Assembly: GCF_963678635.1 (NCBI RefSeq)
Contig: NC_087067.1
Span: 13,903,018 to 13,967,017 of the forward strand
From: Symsagittifera roscoffensis
Lineage: Eukaryota > Xenacoelomorpha > Acoela > Convolutidae
DNA length: 64,000 nucleotides
Direction of reading: 5' to 3'
Part shown: positions 34,001 through 44,095 of the stretch, piece by piece
Layout of the letters: the number at the start of each line of letters is the position of its first letter
How positions within the stretch are numbered: the first letter of the stretch is position 1
The notes under the pieces: generated by a model
Database searches by the model: none
What the model saw: only the letters and a program-made list of their open reading frames with translations
Told to the model about the DNA's origin: nothing
Program-made: the position numbers and the translations under genes

Positions 34001-37000
34001 GTTCGTCCATGTCCTCTTCAATCTTCTTGAATTGCTTCGGCGAGGTTTGTTCAGCGTCACTGACTGCTTTTCGGAGTCTCTCATATCCGTTGGAATCCAC
34101 ACATTTGTTGCAGAGTAGAGCAATGTTTCTTCCCAGTGTCGTAATACCATTGATTGCTGTATCGCTTAGGCTGGTACAGCTTTTCGTCAGGTGCATTTTG
34201 CAATTACACACAATGCAACAGAATGTATCTTCATTCTTTTTGATTTTTTGTTGGCAAGTTTCGCATACGGAATCAGTGGTCATTTCACGATTTCGTGTCA
34301 TATTTGTTTGGTGAGGACTCCGAGTCAAAAGACTCAAAGAGTACACTCAGTTATATACTAATGTAGTAAAACTAGAAAGGGGACTCCGAGTCAAAGGACT
34401 CAAAGAGTACAACCAGTACGAGTTTTACTAACCGTTTTATTGTGGGGTTGCTGAGCGTTGCCTCTTCTTGGCTCTTCGTCGATTCTTCGATGGTTTGCTT
34501 TTCGTGGAGCGGGTTTTGAAGATCGCGTGAAGGTTCGGATAGTAGTGCAAGACTACCGAGAGAGATCGTAGTTCTAGATCAGATGACTGGTGAAGCTCGC
34601 GATAAAGTCCTGTGATGTTTTCGTCTAGACTCTCTGATTTACTGATAAGATGTTTTGTAACGTCAATGACAATCGTGTCAAGAGTTCGTAGCTCGTCGTA
34701 TATATTTTCTGCTCCCATACGCTGACAGTAGACAATAGCAAACAGATTGTTAAAGCTTTTGATAGTATCCAGGAGTTGCTGAGTCGTAAGGGGTTTGATC
34801 TTTTAAAAATATGTGATCGAATTATTGATAAGATCGTGCCACAGTATAATAGATTTGCTCGTTGCTCGTATATAATCGGTAACGAAATTTAAAGTTCGTC
34901 CTTGGGTTCAGGTTAAATCCCTCCTCGGCGTAGACAATTTGCTTTACTATATTTTTCTGTTCAGGGGTTAGACCTTGTTCGATTGAGTGAGAAAGGGAAC
35001 TTGCGGCTATGATTTCTAACATAGAGATAAAAATATGGAAATAAGGAAAGAACTCAGTTGGTACTGGAGATGGAGAAAAGAAGGAAGAAGCTGTTTTCCC
35101 AGAGACCAGGTTTGTTGAATTTGGTGTAGTGATAATCAGTAGTTAGAAATATAGGGCCACCACGGCTGCCCTGTTATTCATTTTTAACTGAAAATAACTA
35201 TCTAATAAGTTTATCACTTATTAAAAAGAAATTGCATCAATTACCAAGTTGGTTTTGAATATGATGTTCTAAAGCCATATTGGGTGTCACTGAGCACGTT
35301 CTTCATTTTAAAAATCGTTTTCCCAAGTTGTTGGTTATTGTTTCTCCAAATTGTTTGTATTCGTTTCCCTAAATTCTTTTGCAACTTTTTTTTTTTAATT
35401 GTCTGTTATTGTTTCCCCCTGCCGTTTAAGGAGTTTAACTGGGTAGTACAAATGCCTGATAAACTTCAATCGGGTTTTGATAGTCAGCGGTTTCTTTATC
35501 GATTGCAATGTTTTGACTCTCTAGTTTCCCCTTCAAACAGCGCAATATAAAGACACTTGTCCTATTTACTTATGGCCAAAAAAAGCATAAAATAAAGACA
35601 AACAAAATATCAATTTTTGAACTTTCTCTGGACAACAATTTAGTTTGAAGTAGAATTAAGTGGAAAACTTGGAACAATTGTTTAATTACCCCTGTAATTT
35701 CTAGTTAAAAATCAACTTTTTAAAAAGCTGTGCAATTTATCCTGTTAGAAAAATTTCAGTCGTTCAACACTGAAATTTTGCTATATTCCGTTTTTTAAGA
35801 AAATTACCAAACGAGGGCTTGATTAACAAAGTACAGAAAATCGCTAACGTCAAAACTCATCAAAATAATTGAATGCAGCAGAGCACAGAAAAAGCCACTG
35901 CAAGTTTAAACCAACGCTCTAACAAAAAAATTTCATTGAAAGAAATTTCCCAAATATACAAGATCTTGAAACTGTTCAAACAAGAGAAACTTTCCTAAAT
36001 TAAATTGCTGATGTCTAAAGAGGCGTCATCTGACTAAGATGAAGCTACTTGTTAACTGTTACTTAAAATCTAACTCTAGTATTACCCTCTATCTGGCTGA
36101 CGCCATCCCAGCTCAAAATCATGATTAAGAAGCACTTAACTGTTAAAAAATTCTCAGCTCAGTTCAGTTCAAACCAGTTCAATTCACTTTATACACTGAT
36201 CACAAAGCGTATCAAAGCGATCACAAAGTTTCATTCACTGTTCATCTCGACTTAAAACGAACTCAAACTGTTCATCTCGACTTCATAGTAATGAAAACTT
36301 TCTTAGCTTTTAAAAAGCATTTCTGAAAATGTAGAACAAAAACAATTTGTCGACCGTTCAACCTTCAAAGCCTTACACAATGTGCCATTCCCCAGGATTG
36401 GCACAGTCGATTCCGCCCACGCAAACAAAAAATGGACGTTAAGGACATTAGCGTCAAATTCGTTATAAAAAAGAGGGTCGGAATATTATAAAAACTTGAA
36501 TTTTCAAATTTTCGATTAGAAACAGAATATTTCTCAGAAATGTAAAAACGGCCAATTTGACAAAAAAAAGAAGCGAGAGAGAACCGAATTGACAAGACAA
36601 AAAACAGTCATAAGAAAATAGAAAAAGAACGAAGCCTTTATCGTGACGACCAGACACGAGAAGACGCTTAGCTGAAGTGGATCAGAAGAAAGGAAGATCC
36701 AGTGGGACATCCGGAGCAGATCCGTACCATCGCGTACCTCGAAATTGCAGAGAATACGACGATATCTATGAGGGAAGACAAAATTAGAGACGATTCAGCG
36801 AAGAGCAGTAAAATGGATTTGCGTTAATATTGTCTCATACAAAAAAAAAACTTGGAAGTTCTAGAGATTCTTCCCTTGCTGTTGCTTTCAAAATTGATTT
36901 TGGGACGTTATGACGCATATAATCTAGACATACCATATTACACAGAGTTCTCGCGCGCAAATTTGTTTCAGGCGAGACGTCCAAGGAAAGCCAAATGCGA

Positions 37001-39666
37001 ACAGAACTTCTTGTACTAAACCTGTCGACTTGCGAATATGTTAAAAATCGATTTAAGAGAAGGGATTGGCTTGAAACAACGACTTCTAAAAATCTTCTGG
37101 TCGAAATTCTAGCAATATAATGAGAGCGACAAGTGCACTTGGAAGTTAGCGTGCGATTGTACGGCGAACAATCGCAGAAATAGAACTGTTTTATGAAACG
37201 AGAAAATTACGGGGTCCAAACCCCTTGTGTGAATCACAGAATTCATATTACTACTACTACTACTACTATTGGAGGCTCGGTGCCCAAAGACTATGGTATA
37301 CTGTTAGAGATTGTTAAACACATATTTTAAGCTACTGTGATGCCCTGAACGGTTTAATTAAATACCGATTTTATATAGTATTAAAGAGGAAAGGGTCAAT
37401 CCATCTCCAATGGATTTAGTATATAACTGTCACTAAAAACATAATAAATCATGGAATCAGAGCCGTGTTATTAATACTCAGAAAGATGTTCCTCTAAGTT
37501 TGGATTGGCTGGGCCTGCGATTTTTTTATATCTAAAAATCGGTTGCTCCTATTGCATTGGGCTAACTTATGTTCCATAAATTCGCTTAATTAGGTAGGTC
37601 TACAATTGTGAAAGACTTTTTGATTCAGTACAAATGCAAAGCCGCTCATCCTAAAAAATCTCGGTTGTGTGTAAGTAAGGATTTTTCTATCCCGAGATTT
37701 TTCTATTTCAGATGAAAATTGGTTAATGCATTGTTTTTTTTGCTATCCCCATGGTTTTCCTGGCTTGGCTATTTGTCTTAGACAATCGCTTAGATTTTTG
37801 TCTGGTGTATCTTCGGAACCCTTAAATTTTTGTTGTATGACAGCTTAATCTTTCTTTTTCTTCGAACCCTGGTCTTCGTTTTGGTTTCTATCCAAACTCA
37901 TTATCTCGGGGTGGTTATCCTCGCACCTGATTTTCAGTGGTAAACCATTGTTGATTATGTATCTTTGATAATTCTGATGGCCGTATCAGCTGTTGTATTT
38001 TTTACCATTTTTGTTATTAGACTTTTTGATATTCTGTCTATTCCTACCAAAATAATTGCCTCTTTGTCCAGTTCATTTTGAATTGAATCATGTGTTTTGT
38101 CATTGGCTTCTGCTATCTGGTCGCAGTGATGTTTCTTTCGAAAAATAGGTATAAGGTCTTTACCTTGCACTCTACACTTTTTACCATTCTGTCCCAGTGC
38201 TACAACTGAACGGCGCATATGGAGAAGCCATATGTCGTTCGCGATGTCAAGCATGGCGTCATCCCCGGACGCGTTAGATGGCTGATATCCAGTTCTGTTT
38301 CTCAGAGTTGTGTACCGATCACAACTCTATCATCGATCACTAGACAATCGTCCCGTACGCCCAGCCTGTTCTTAATGTTGTAAAATTAAGCGTCCATTGA
38401 CCTTATGACGGTCTTCCAGTTCCATTTTCTGACGAAATTTGTAAATGATTCTTATCCTTTCGTGAGGCCGCCATTATAAACAAAAGCCCCAAAATTTACG
38501 TGAGGAAAGAATTCAATGCACACTAGCATTTAAAAAACAAAACTTCTCCTCGTCAAAAGAAATTCAAAAAATTAAATTAAGGTTTTCCTGCCCAAAAAGC
38601 AGCTGAAATAGAAAAACCTTAGTTTATTAATCGATAAAAACCTACGATAGATTGGAAAATAATTGATCAGCAAAGCTACGAAACTTTATAATCTGCAAAA
38701 GGCAATGTTTTAAAACATATAAGGAACCCGTCAAATAACAGACAAATAATGCGTAAGTTGCTTGAATATAAGCTATTCCTTGAATATAAGCTCAGAAAAT
38801 CAATTTGGTCGACAAAAAAGGTCGACCAAACTTTTACAATTTGTTAGAAAATCTACCCCCCATCTCGAGAAAATCCTGGATCCGCATTGTGGAGGATCTT
38901 AACTTAATTTGGAGTTAGAATAGCAACCAATGAAAATTTTGCAATTATCATTGAGAAAAATTGGACCAAAAGAACCTGTGAAAGATCTAGTATCGGTATA
39001 TATAGTGCGAGGATGTTACTTGATCTCGCACCCTTATAAATTCGAGTTATCTCTAACCGGTATGATATCGCATTCGTATTTTATTTATACCTTCTTTTTT
39101 TTAAGTCACTCGTCGAATACCGTGAAGAATGGAACAAAAACTGCTCATTTAAGTTGGACCAGTTCAAAGCTAAAAGAATGCGAGCAGAAGCCCGAAAACT
39201 AGAACTGTCAACTTCAATTATAGACCATCAGCGCAAAATTAGCCAGTTACCGGATCTAGACTCACTTCGTGCCAAAATAACAGACTTACAATCTGAAATT
39301 CTGGCCAAAAAATTGGCGATTAATAATCATGAAACTGATTTGGTGACGCTCAAAAACGCGGTCGAAAACCTGTACAGTTATCTACCAGATAGCAAATTAC
39401 GACAAATGAAGACGCCCAAAACAATAATCGGCCAATTGGACTATCTGCTAAAGTGGAGTAAAGACATGCAAGCAGTTTTGGAAAAGTTTGGCAAATTGCT
39501 TATAAAGAAAGAAACATTGGCTTCCAATGCTTTGTTGAAAGAAGAGCAAGACGTTTCGACCGAAGCATCAAGTAGCCAAATTACCTTAAACGAGTCAAAA
39601 AATGAAGAAGGTAATACAACTTTGAATCCTTTTCGTCTAGAAAAAAGGGTTTCTATGTATTTCTAA
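28008..39666 (+). CDS. Coiled-coil protein, CCDC42/CFAP73-like
   Basis: Main exons 28160-28663 (donor AAT|GTAAGG) and 39106-39666 (acceptor TTTTTTTTAAG) join in phase 0. They read without a break across the junction, NELIDKYN | SLVEYREEW. Together 354 residues, nearly all heptad-rich coiled coil, the size of CCDC42 or CFAP73 (about 310). The segment NEVNELIDKYNSL resembles the F-x-E-I/V-x-E-L/I-I-x-R-Y-x-x-L stretch that I recall in that family; the family call is inference. Members sit on the axoneme or sperm manchette. An upstream exon with ATG at 28008 (WKNFQKYSLPSYWDN...PPTP) looks like the N-terminus, but its best donor (after 28087) leaves two bases while the next exon opens in phase 0. 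A weaker donor after 28061 restores the frame. The last intron is 10.4 kb and full of transposons. An AATAAA follows at 39750. Confidence 0.7.
28741..30487. other. Intron sequence, no gene seen
   Basis: Inside the 10.4-kb intron. Starts with a C-run (28746-28760). From 28940 to 29500 and again at 35280-35500 similar T-rich text recurs (TTCGTTTCCC(C/T)AAATTCTTTTGCAA), a dispersed repeat. Confidence 0.5.
30575..33395 (-). pseudogene. LINE ORF2: APE endonuclease and reverse transcriptase, broken
   Basis: Endonuclease: LLCLTETWLTNDI (33395 frame), then after a frameshift GGVLIGI, an in-frame stop at 33097, and LVIVGDINFSCTNW with LDILLC. Another frameshift lies near 32810. RT: FWKTSEIIAIFKEGN, NYRPISLL, an in-frame TGA at 31856, HGFRQRRS, YLDFQKAFDKVNH, GMPEGSILGPLLF and YADD, the catalytic motif. 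After a further in-frame stop near 31154 the C-terminal part has LEKVQQRATKWILG and the Cys motif CTWRINCGCTRC. At least two frameshifts and three stops disable it; the catalytic residues are intact. Confidence 0.88.
33438..34346 (-). CDS. LINE ORF1 protein with PHD-like zinc finger
   Basis: An intact frame of 302 residues. Residues 28-82 hold CETCQQKI...CCIVC...CKMHL...CTSL...CNKCV, a Cys/His pattern like the PHD finger of CR1 ORF1. A coiled coil follows (about 90-125: DAEQTSPKQFKKIEEDMDEL). The C-terminal half (about 145-290) has an RRM-like region as in other LINE ORF1 proteins (AIRIRGIPE, DLFRMGQ, TILVKVP). The second Met (MTRN, residue 16) is a likely alternative start, since the first 15 residues are encoded by a 66-bp repeat unit. 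ORF1 proteins bind RNA and act as chaperones in the RNP. No break seen, unlike ORF2. Confidence 0.82.
   Translation of the reverse strand: MYSLSLLTRSPHQTNMTRNREMTTDSVCETCQQKIKKNEDTFCCIVCNCKMHLTKSCTSLSDTAINGITTLGRNIALLCNKCVDSNGYERLRKAVSDAEQTSPKQFKKIEEDMDELRKNVQEIKTLFSQTTMKPNEIKSEAKTKVLINATPKQENQNAIRIRGIPELNDKDQRKRQGNDLQQVKEILEHMQIVPEIVDLFRMGQRQEGKDRTILVKVPIWQKRLILSSACRLKTYDKPVFVSRELSVDEAKLKNQALQKRRELINENVNKQNLRIRDGKLYQKIENRWTAVATEKTENSISN
34315..34412. repeat. 66-bp tandem repeat at the LINE 5' side
   Basis: GGACTCCGAGTCAAA(A/G)GACT followed by CAAAGAGTAC occurs at 34315 and again at 34381. Each contains the near-palindrome GACTCCGAGTC. It overlaps the first codons of ORF1. Confidence 0.8.
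34437..35022 (-). CDS. Unknown two-part ORF upstream of the LINE
   Basis: Two open frames, 35022-34822 (66 residues) and 34718-34437 (93 residues). The second is open further upstream to about 34800 and can be joined to the first by a 43-base intron-like gap (GTGGCACG...TTTTAAAAG) that keeps the frame; the donor is weak. The joined product would be about 175 residues: an N-terminal part with SIEQGLTPEQKNIVKQIVY, and a strongly basic end (KSKPSKNRRRAKKRQRS) like a nuclear or RNA-binding tail. GC content equals that of the LINE, not of the flanks. It may be an extra 5' ORF of the LINE or a separate gene or element. I recognise no family. Confidence 0.4.
35180..36640. other. Intron sequence, no gene seen
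   Basis: T-rich then A-rich text. 36150-36300 has short repeated phrases (TTCATCTCGACTT twice, CAAAGCG twice). No coding potential recognised. Confidence 0.5.
36640..37275 (+). mobile_element. LINE 3'-end fragment (second copy, sense)
   Basis: Plus strand: TIQRRAVKWICVN (near 36790), then after a frameshift in an A-run LEVLEILPLLLLSKLILGRY and further CR1/Jockey-like C-terminal text. It ends CTWKLACDCTANN, parallel to CTWRINCGCTRC of the other LINE. The 3' UTR has a hairpin GGGGTCCAAACCCC and a (TAC)n tail at 37250-37268. A 5'-truncated, decayed insertion. Confidence 0.75.
37860..38480 (-). pseudogene. Second Gypsy integrase remnant
   Basis: Minus strand: CLVIDDRVVIGTQL (near 38330), then an HHCC-like zinc region (LTRPGM...; MLDIANDIWLLHMRRSV, residues of the 38254-37955 frame), then KEAIILVGIDRISKSLITK with the core Asp and KNTTADTAIRIIKD. 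A shifted frame continues with NGLPLKIRCEDN. Its sequence differs clearly from the 1.5-6.6 kb element, so it is another family. No LTR seen. Confidence 0.65.
38788..38886. repeat. 3' fragment of the GC-rich dispersed repeat
   Basis: Shares CTC(A/G)GAAAATCAATTTGGTC and CTCGAGAAAATCCT with 9361-9778. The 5' part of the repeat is missing. Confidence 0.65.
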
Positions 39667-39749
39667 CATTGGATTTAAATATTATTTTTTTTGTAAAACT
39701 ATTTCAACCAAGAACTAATTGAACTTCAATTCTGTATTTTCTTACGCAA

Positions 39750-39755
39750 AATAAA
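39750..39755 (+). terminator. Polyadenylation signal of the coiled-coil gene
   Basis: AATAAA 84 bases after the stop codon at 39666. Confidence 0.55.
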
Positions 39756-40104
39756 TGAAAAAAGCTTCCTTTTTAAATTGAAATGTTCCTTTTAAATTGC
39801 AAATAAGAGCATAATAGCATAAATATAGATTGAGGAGTTTGACTTTTTCAACTTCATTTGAAATTTTTCTTCAATTGAAAAAAGCAGTAGAAGTTTTTTT
39901 ATTGCTCTGCACATGACACCGAATTTATCCCATCTTTCTATAATACTTATAATGATTCTGTAAAGAGTCTGGCTGCCAATCATTCTCTATTAAAACAAAG
40001 ATTTCTTGACTCATGATATGAAAAAAAACGAGAACTCCGAAAAGATCTCATTTTTAACGCCAAAATTTTCTTACCCAAAGATAGAGGCAATTGAGAACAC
40101 GAAA

Positions 40105-40265
40105 AAAAAACATGTTAAGGTCATAAAATCATTTCAGTTAACCATTCAGCTCAAATTTTGGAACAAATTTTTAAGCCAAAAATAAGGGTGAATGAATACC
40201 CGAAAGAAACATGTTAGAACATAGTATGAAATCAGTTAACCATTCAGCTCAAATTTTGGCACAAA
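40105..40265. repeat. ~90-bp imperfect tandem duplication
   Basis: AACATGTTA and CAGTTAACCATTCAGCTC plus AAATTTTGG(A/C)ACAAA occur twice, about 95 bp apart. It lies just 3' of the peptide gene, so it may be in its 3' UTR. Confidence 0.75.
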
Positions 40266-40297
40266 ATTCTTTCGGAATTGTTGTTTGTATGGTGTCG

Positions 40298-40890
40298 CTA
40301 GTCTTCGTTGATGTAAGTCCCTGCTGCTATTGAGTGTTCTCTTTGACCCCCGAACATTGGTGACTCATGTGAGAAGAGCACATCTTGAAATGCGACAGAT
40401 GGAACCAACACTGAAACAACCAGAAGATAGAGTTTGAAAGTTTTGCTTACATTGAAGATGAAATTTCAGACAAATGAAAAACAAAAAGACAAATGAAAAG
40501 ACAAATGAAAAAAGAAATCTGTAGTTCGCCCTCAAGTATTTGCTATAACTTAAATTAATTAGCATATGCCAACTAAGAAAAAAAACCTTGCCAAGTTTTT
40601 TTTGAGTGAGTTTTCTAAAAATCAGTTTTTTCAAAAAAAAAAAACAGTTTTGTTGCTTTTATGATGCGTTCATGCGCTTCGTTTTGACCACTTTGGAAAG
40701 TTCTAACACCCTTTAAGATTTAATAGCAAAAAATAAAGGTTTTGTTCAAGTCAGCGGCCGGTTGACCCTAACTAACCTCTAGAAGGAGCCCGTTTGCCTA
40801 GTCGGTACACCATGCCCTCTGTTTGACTGAAGAAGACCACTAGTATCACGGCCACAAACATCAATGTGTGCATTCTTGATCTGCTTGAAC
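40298..40890 (-). CDS. Neuropeptide-like secreted precursor, two coding exons
   Basis: Minus strand. An acceptor TTTTTCTTAG precedes an exon that starts at 40890, with ATG at 40873 and the end at 40777 (donor AGAG|GTTAGT). The second exon runs 40410-40298 (acceptor TTGTTTCAG, stop TAG). The split codon joins G|TG in frame; 69 residues. Residues 1-19 are a classic signal peptide (MHTLMFVAVILVVFF, then SQTEG). Straight after it comes MVYRL-GKR: Gly is the amide donor and Lys-Arg the convertase site, so processing would give a C-terminally amidated MVYRL peptide (or a form extended by EG/G). The remaining 41 residues (APSRVLVPS..., no Cys) would be a flanking peptide. I cannot assign a family; the RL-amide end recalls pyrokinin or myomodulin peptides only loosely. 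No expression evidence is available; the splice model rests on consensus sites and an open joined frame. Confidence 0.6.
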
Positions 40891-43800
40891 CTAAGAAAAA
40901 TATCAAAAAATCTTCAAACTAGTTTTATACACAGAAGAGAAGCAAAGCTCCGCGCCACTTGCGATTGAAAGATGAATACGAAAATTATGAAAGAACTGAC
41001 AAATTGAAAAAAAAATTCAAAAAAAAATTTAAAAAAATATATCCGATTAAGATATCCGCAGAAGCTAAGCAAAGTTTCGCATTACATGAGATACAAAACC
41101 TACAAATTATGGCAAAATAACCGAGAGAAAGTTTTTCTATAGTACTCAAAAAAATTGAAGTCCCCTTCAAAAGCTTTAGATGAAACCTTATTGCTCTCAA
41201 AAGACTCCAAAAGAGGCCTCTAAGTTGATATATAAAAAACCGAAACATTTTAACTCAAATAAAAAGAAAAAGGAAAATAAAAACCAAAAAATAAAAATAC
41301 ATTGATTCTTAAGACCTATCCGAACTGTATCTCGTGAAAACATTAAAATATGTTTTGTCATGAAAATCACGCAATATACGTTTTCAAAACTAATATCATA
41401 AGCCAAAACCATTTAATTAAAAAAAAAAATTAAAATAAAACAATTAAAGTTTCTCAAAATCAGAATTCTTCAATTTATAAATTCCGAAAATATCAGTTAT
41501 AATAAAAAATATCTTTCAATCACACTAACGCCTATGGTTCTGAAAGTCAACCAACAAAAAAACGTACCACATTATGAAGCTGATTTTCATCCAAACGGAA
41601 GATTGGAGAACTGACTAGAAATCTATGAATCCGAAAAAAAACTTATAACTTTCAAAGAATTCATTTGAAAAAATAACTTTTGCCTGAAACGGTTTTTACC
41701 AAATTACAACCTAAATGATTTTAGTTTTATTTATTATTTCAAAAACATGAACATGCAGCTATTTAGGGTGAAAGGTATCATTGCTACTAAATTTGAACAT
41801 TCTGTGGACAAGGTTATTTACGGGAAAAAATCTAGTGCCGGCTTGGATTAGCATTGTTTAAGCCAAAGGCAAAAGAGATGAATGAACAGCTAGCTACTCT
41901 GATCAAGGTAATTTTTTGAGTGACAAAAGTTGGCAAGGTTTTGTTGAGTTGATGCAAGCAGGAACACTCCAAAATTTTTTCTAACTCTTACAACAGCTCT
42001 TAAACTTTTTCTAACGACGCTTTTCACGAAAAAGTATAAGCACAGAAGAGGAAAGGCGAGCCAGAAAAAGAGTTATATAAAAAATCTTCGGAAAGGACTA
42101 AAACAATGTTAGAAGAACATGGATGCATTGATCACAAACCAATTTTCACGTTTTTTAAAATAAACAACCAAAAAAAATTGAATCATAAAAACGCAGAGTG
42201 ACTTGAAGTTGAAAAGAAATTAAGTCTGATTGGCTCAAAAGAAGTTTTTTGGATTTTTAACAAAACATCAAACAAGTTTAGAAGTTTAGTTGTCGTTAAT
42301 GCGCACAGAAAATTAAAAAAGATTTATGATAATGCTACAGAAAAATTTTTGATATGAGCAGAAGGAGTACGAGACTTCTAAAAAAAATTACGCAACAACT
42401 GTTTTTAGCAATCGTGCATGGTTAAGCTATCAAGCGGCCGACTTTATGATCAAACAAAATTGCCCGTATATCAGAAAGAAGCAGTTAATATCGAAACGAC
42501 ATGACTGTTCGTATCAAAGCAAAAGCCATAATCTTCAGACAGGCCTCAAAATTATTCGGTATAATCTAGAAAAAAAGGCAAAGTTTCTTCGATTTTCTTT
42601 TTAAAAATTATAATTGATTAAATTGCTAACAATCCCTTCTTTTAAACTTAAACTTTTGTACCAACGGATTACAAAATGGTAGAATTTTCTCCTAGTACCA
42701 AATTCTTTCGAAAAATTAAATTGCCCCATTTCAAATAGGATTGATTGAATTCGCCGCTCATGCTACACGGTGATAGAAAGACAAAAACGCGCATCGATAT
42801 TTCAACGTGACCGAGCTAGCAGTTTTTAAACGCTTTAAGGTTACAAAGACTTATTGCGGATCGTCTATCACTTACTTTTTTCAGACGTTATGAAAAATGT
42901 TGAAAAAAGCGGTTAGCAGCAGCGTCGAAATTGTTCTGAGAACTATTCCAATCATAAACTTTCTCCATTTACTTGAAACAATAACAAAATCAACGATTCC
43001 TTCCTAAGCACTATGCTATCAAATTTTTGAAAATAATCAAATAACCAAAAAAAAATTTTGGAAGTGTTGCAAAGTTGAATCAGTCTCATAACAGAAATCA
43101 TCTTGTTAAAGTCCAGTGTTGTTATTTTTTGTTCTTTTGCCCAGCATTTCAGACTACTGGAGCTCCGTCTAAACTTGATTATGAACAAGTGGTCTGCGCT
43201 ACAATCAATTTTGTGAAATCTTTTTGATTTATTTGTTTTTTGAAAAGTTTAAGAAAGGCGTTCTTCTTCAAATATTGTATGATTTTGCACCCGAGGCGCG
43301 TTAAGAAGGCTTACAAAGTTGATCAGGCAGAAATGACTGTCCAAAAATAGTACTAACTCTCGAAAGCTCTGAAAACATTGAAATCATGAAAAAATTCCCG
43401 TATCTTCTGTTGGTACAGGGGTGATTTAGTACAAGGTGACTTAGTTACAAATCTTCAATAAACTGCTACGATTATAAGAACTGAATGGATGAAAATAATT
43501 GTGATCCAGATCTCATCTATGCTTCAATTTCAATTTTTGACTGACCATTTTTTGATAAGATAACTTTATTATTTTATCAATGTCTTTATTTCGAATTTTC
43601 CATTGATTCCATGATAAAAGGTGGAAAAGGAGGCAGTTTTTTATAGCCAACAACTCAAACTGTACGTTAGGTAAATTTCTTATTTTCCCTTCAGTGCTCT
43701 TTTTTTCTGCAACTTGAACTTTATAGTTCGTTTGTCACTTAGGTAGGTGATCAAAATTGTAGTCTTCGTTCCGTCCGACTGCAAAAACTTTCGTACAGCT

Positions 43801-44044
43801 AATTTCTAGCAACAAACTTTGATTGCGTCTTTGAGAATTGTGTTTCCTTGAGATAAAACCAGAACATTAAGGGTAGAAACGGGTTTTTCAAATTTAGCAC
43901 CAAAATTAATTTCTGAGAAACGGAATTTTTCTAACTTTGTTCATTATATAAGACCTAATAAAAATAATTGATTCAGATGGAACAACTTTTGATTTAGTTA
44001 CATAAAAAAATAAGTCTATGTTTTTTAAGTTTTAGGAAGCATCA

Positions 44045-44095
44045 GGGGCGGATTAAGGGGGGGGGACGGGGGCGGACACTTTCTTTTTCAGGGAA
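44045..44095. repeat. 5' end fragment of the GC-rich dispersed repeat
   Basis: CAGGGGCGGATTAAGGGGGG followed by GGCGGACACTTTC, as at the start of 9361-9778; the rest is not present. Confidence 0.65.

Larger units (their letters stand above)
30488..34420 (-). mobile_element. APE-type LINE (CR1/Jockey group), decayed
   Basis: Minus strand: ORF1 (34346-33438), then ORF2 with endonuclease and RT (33395-30575). The 3' UTR is about 85 bp, with a hairpin GGGAGCTAACTCCC, and it ends in an ATT-rich microsatellite. Structure (PHD-like zinc finger in ORF1, APE endonuclease, no long poly-A) fits the CR1/Jockey group. Stops and frameshifts are few, so the copy is fairly young. The 5' end could extend to about 35170 if the upstream ORFs belong to it. 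Confidence 0.85.

Noticed and set aside
36150-36300. Short repeated phrases as a regulatory array
   Set aside because: Repeats are too few and irregular to support a call.
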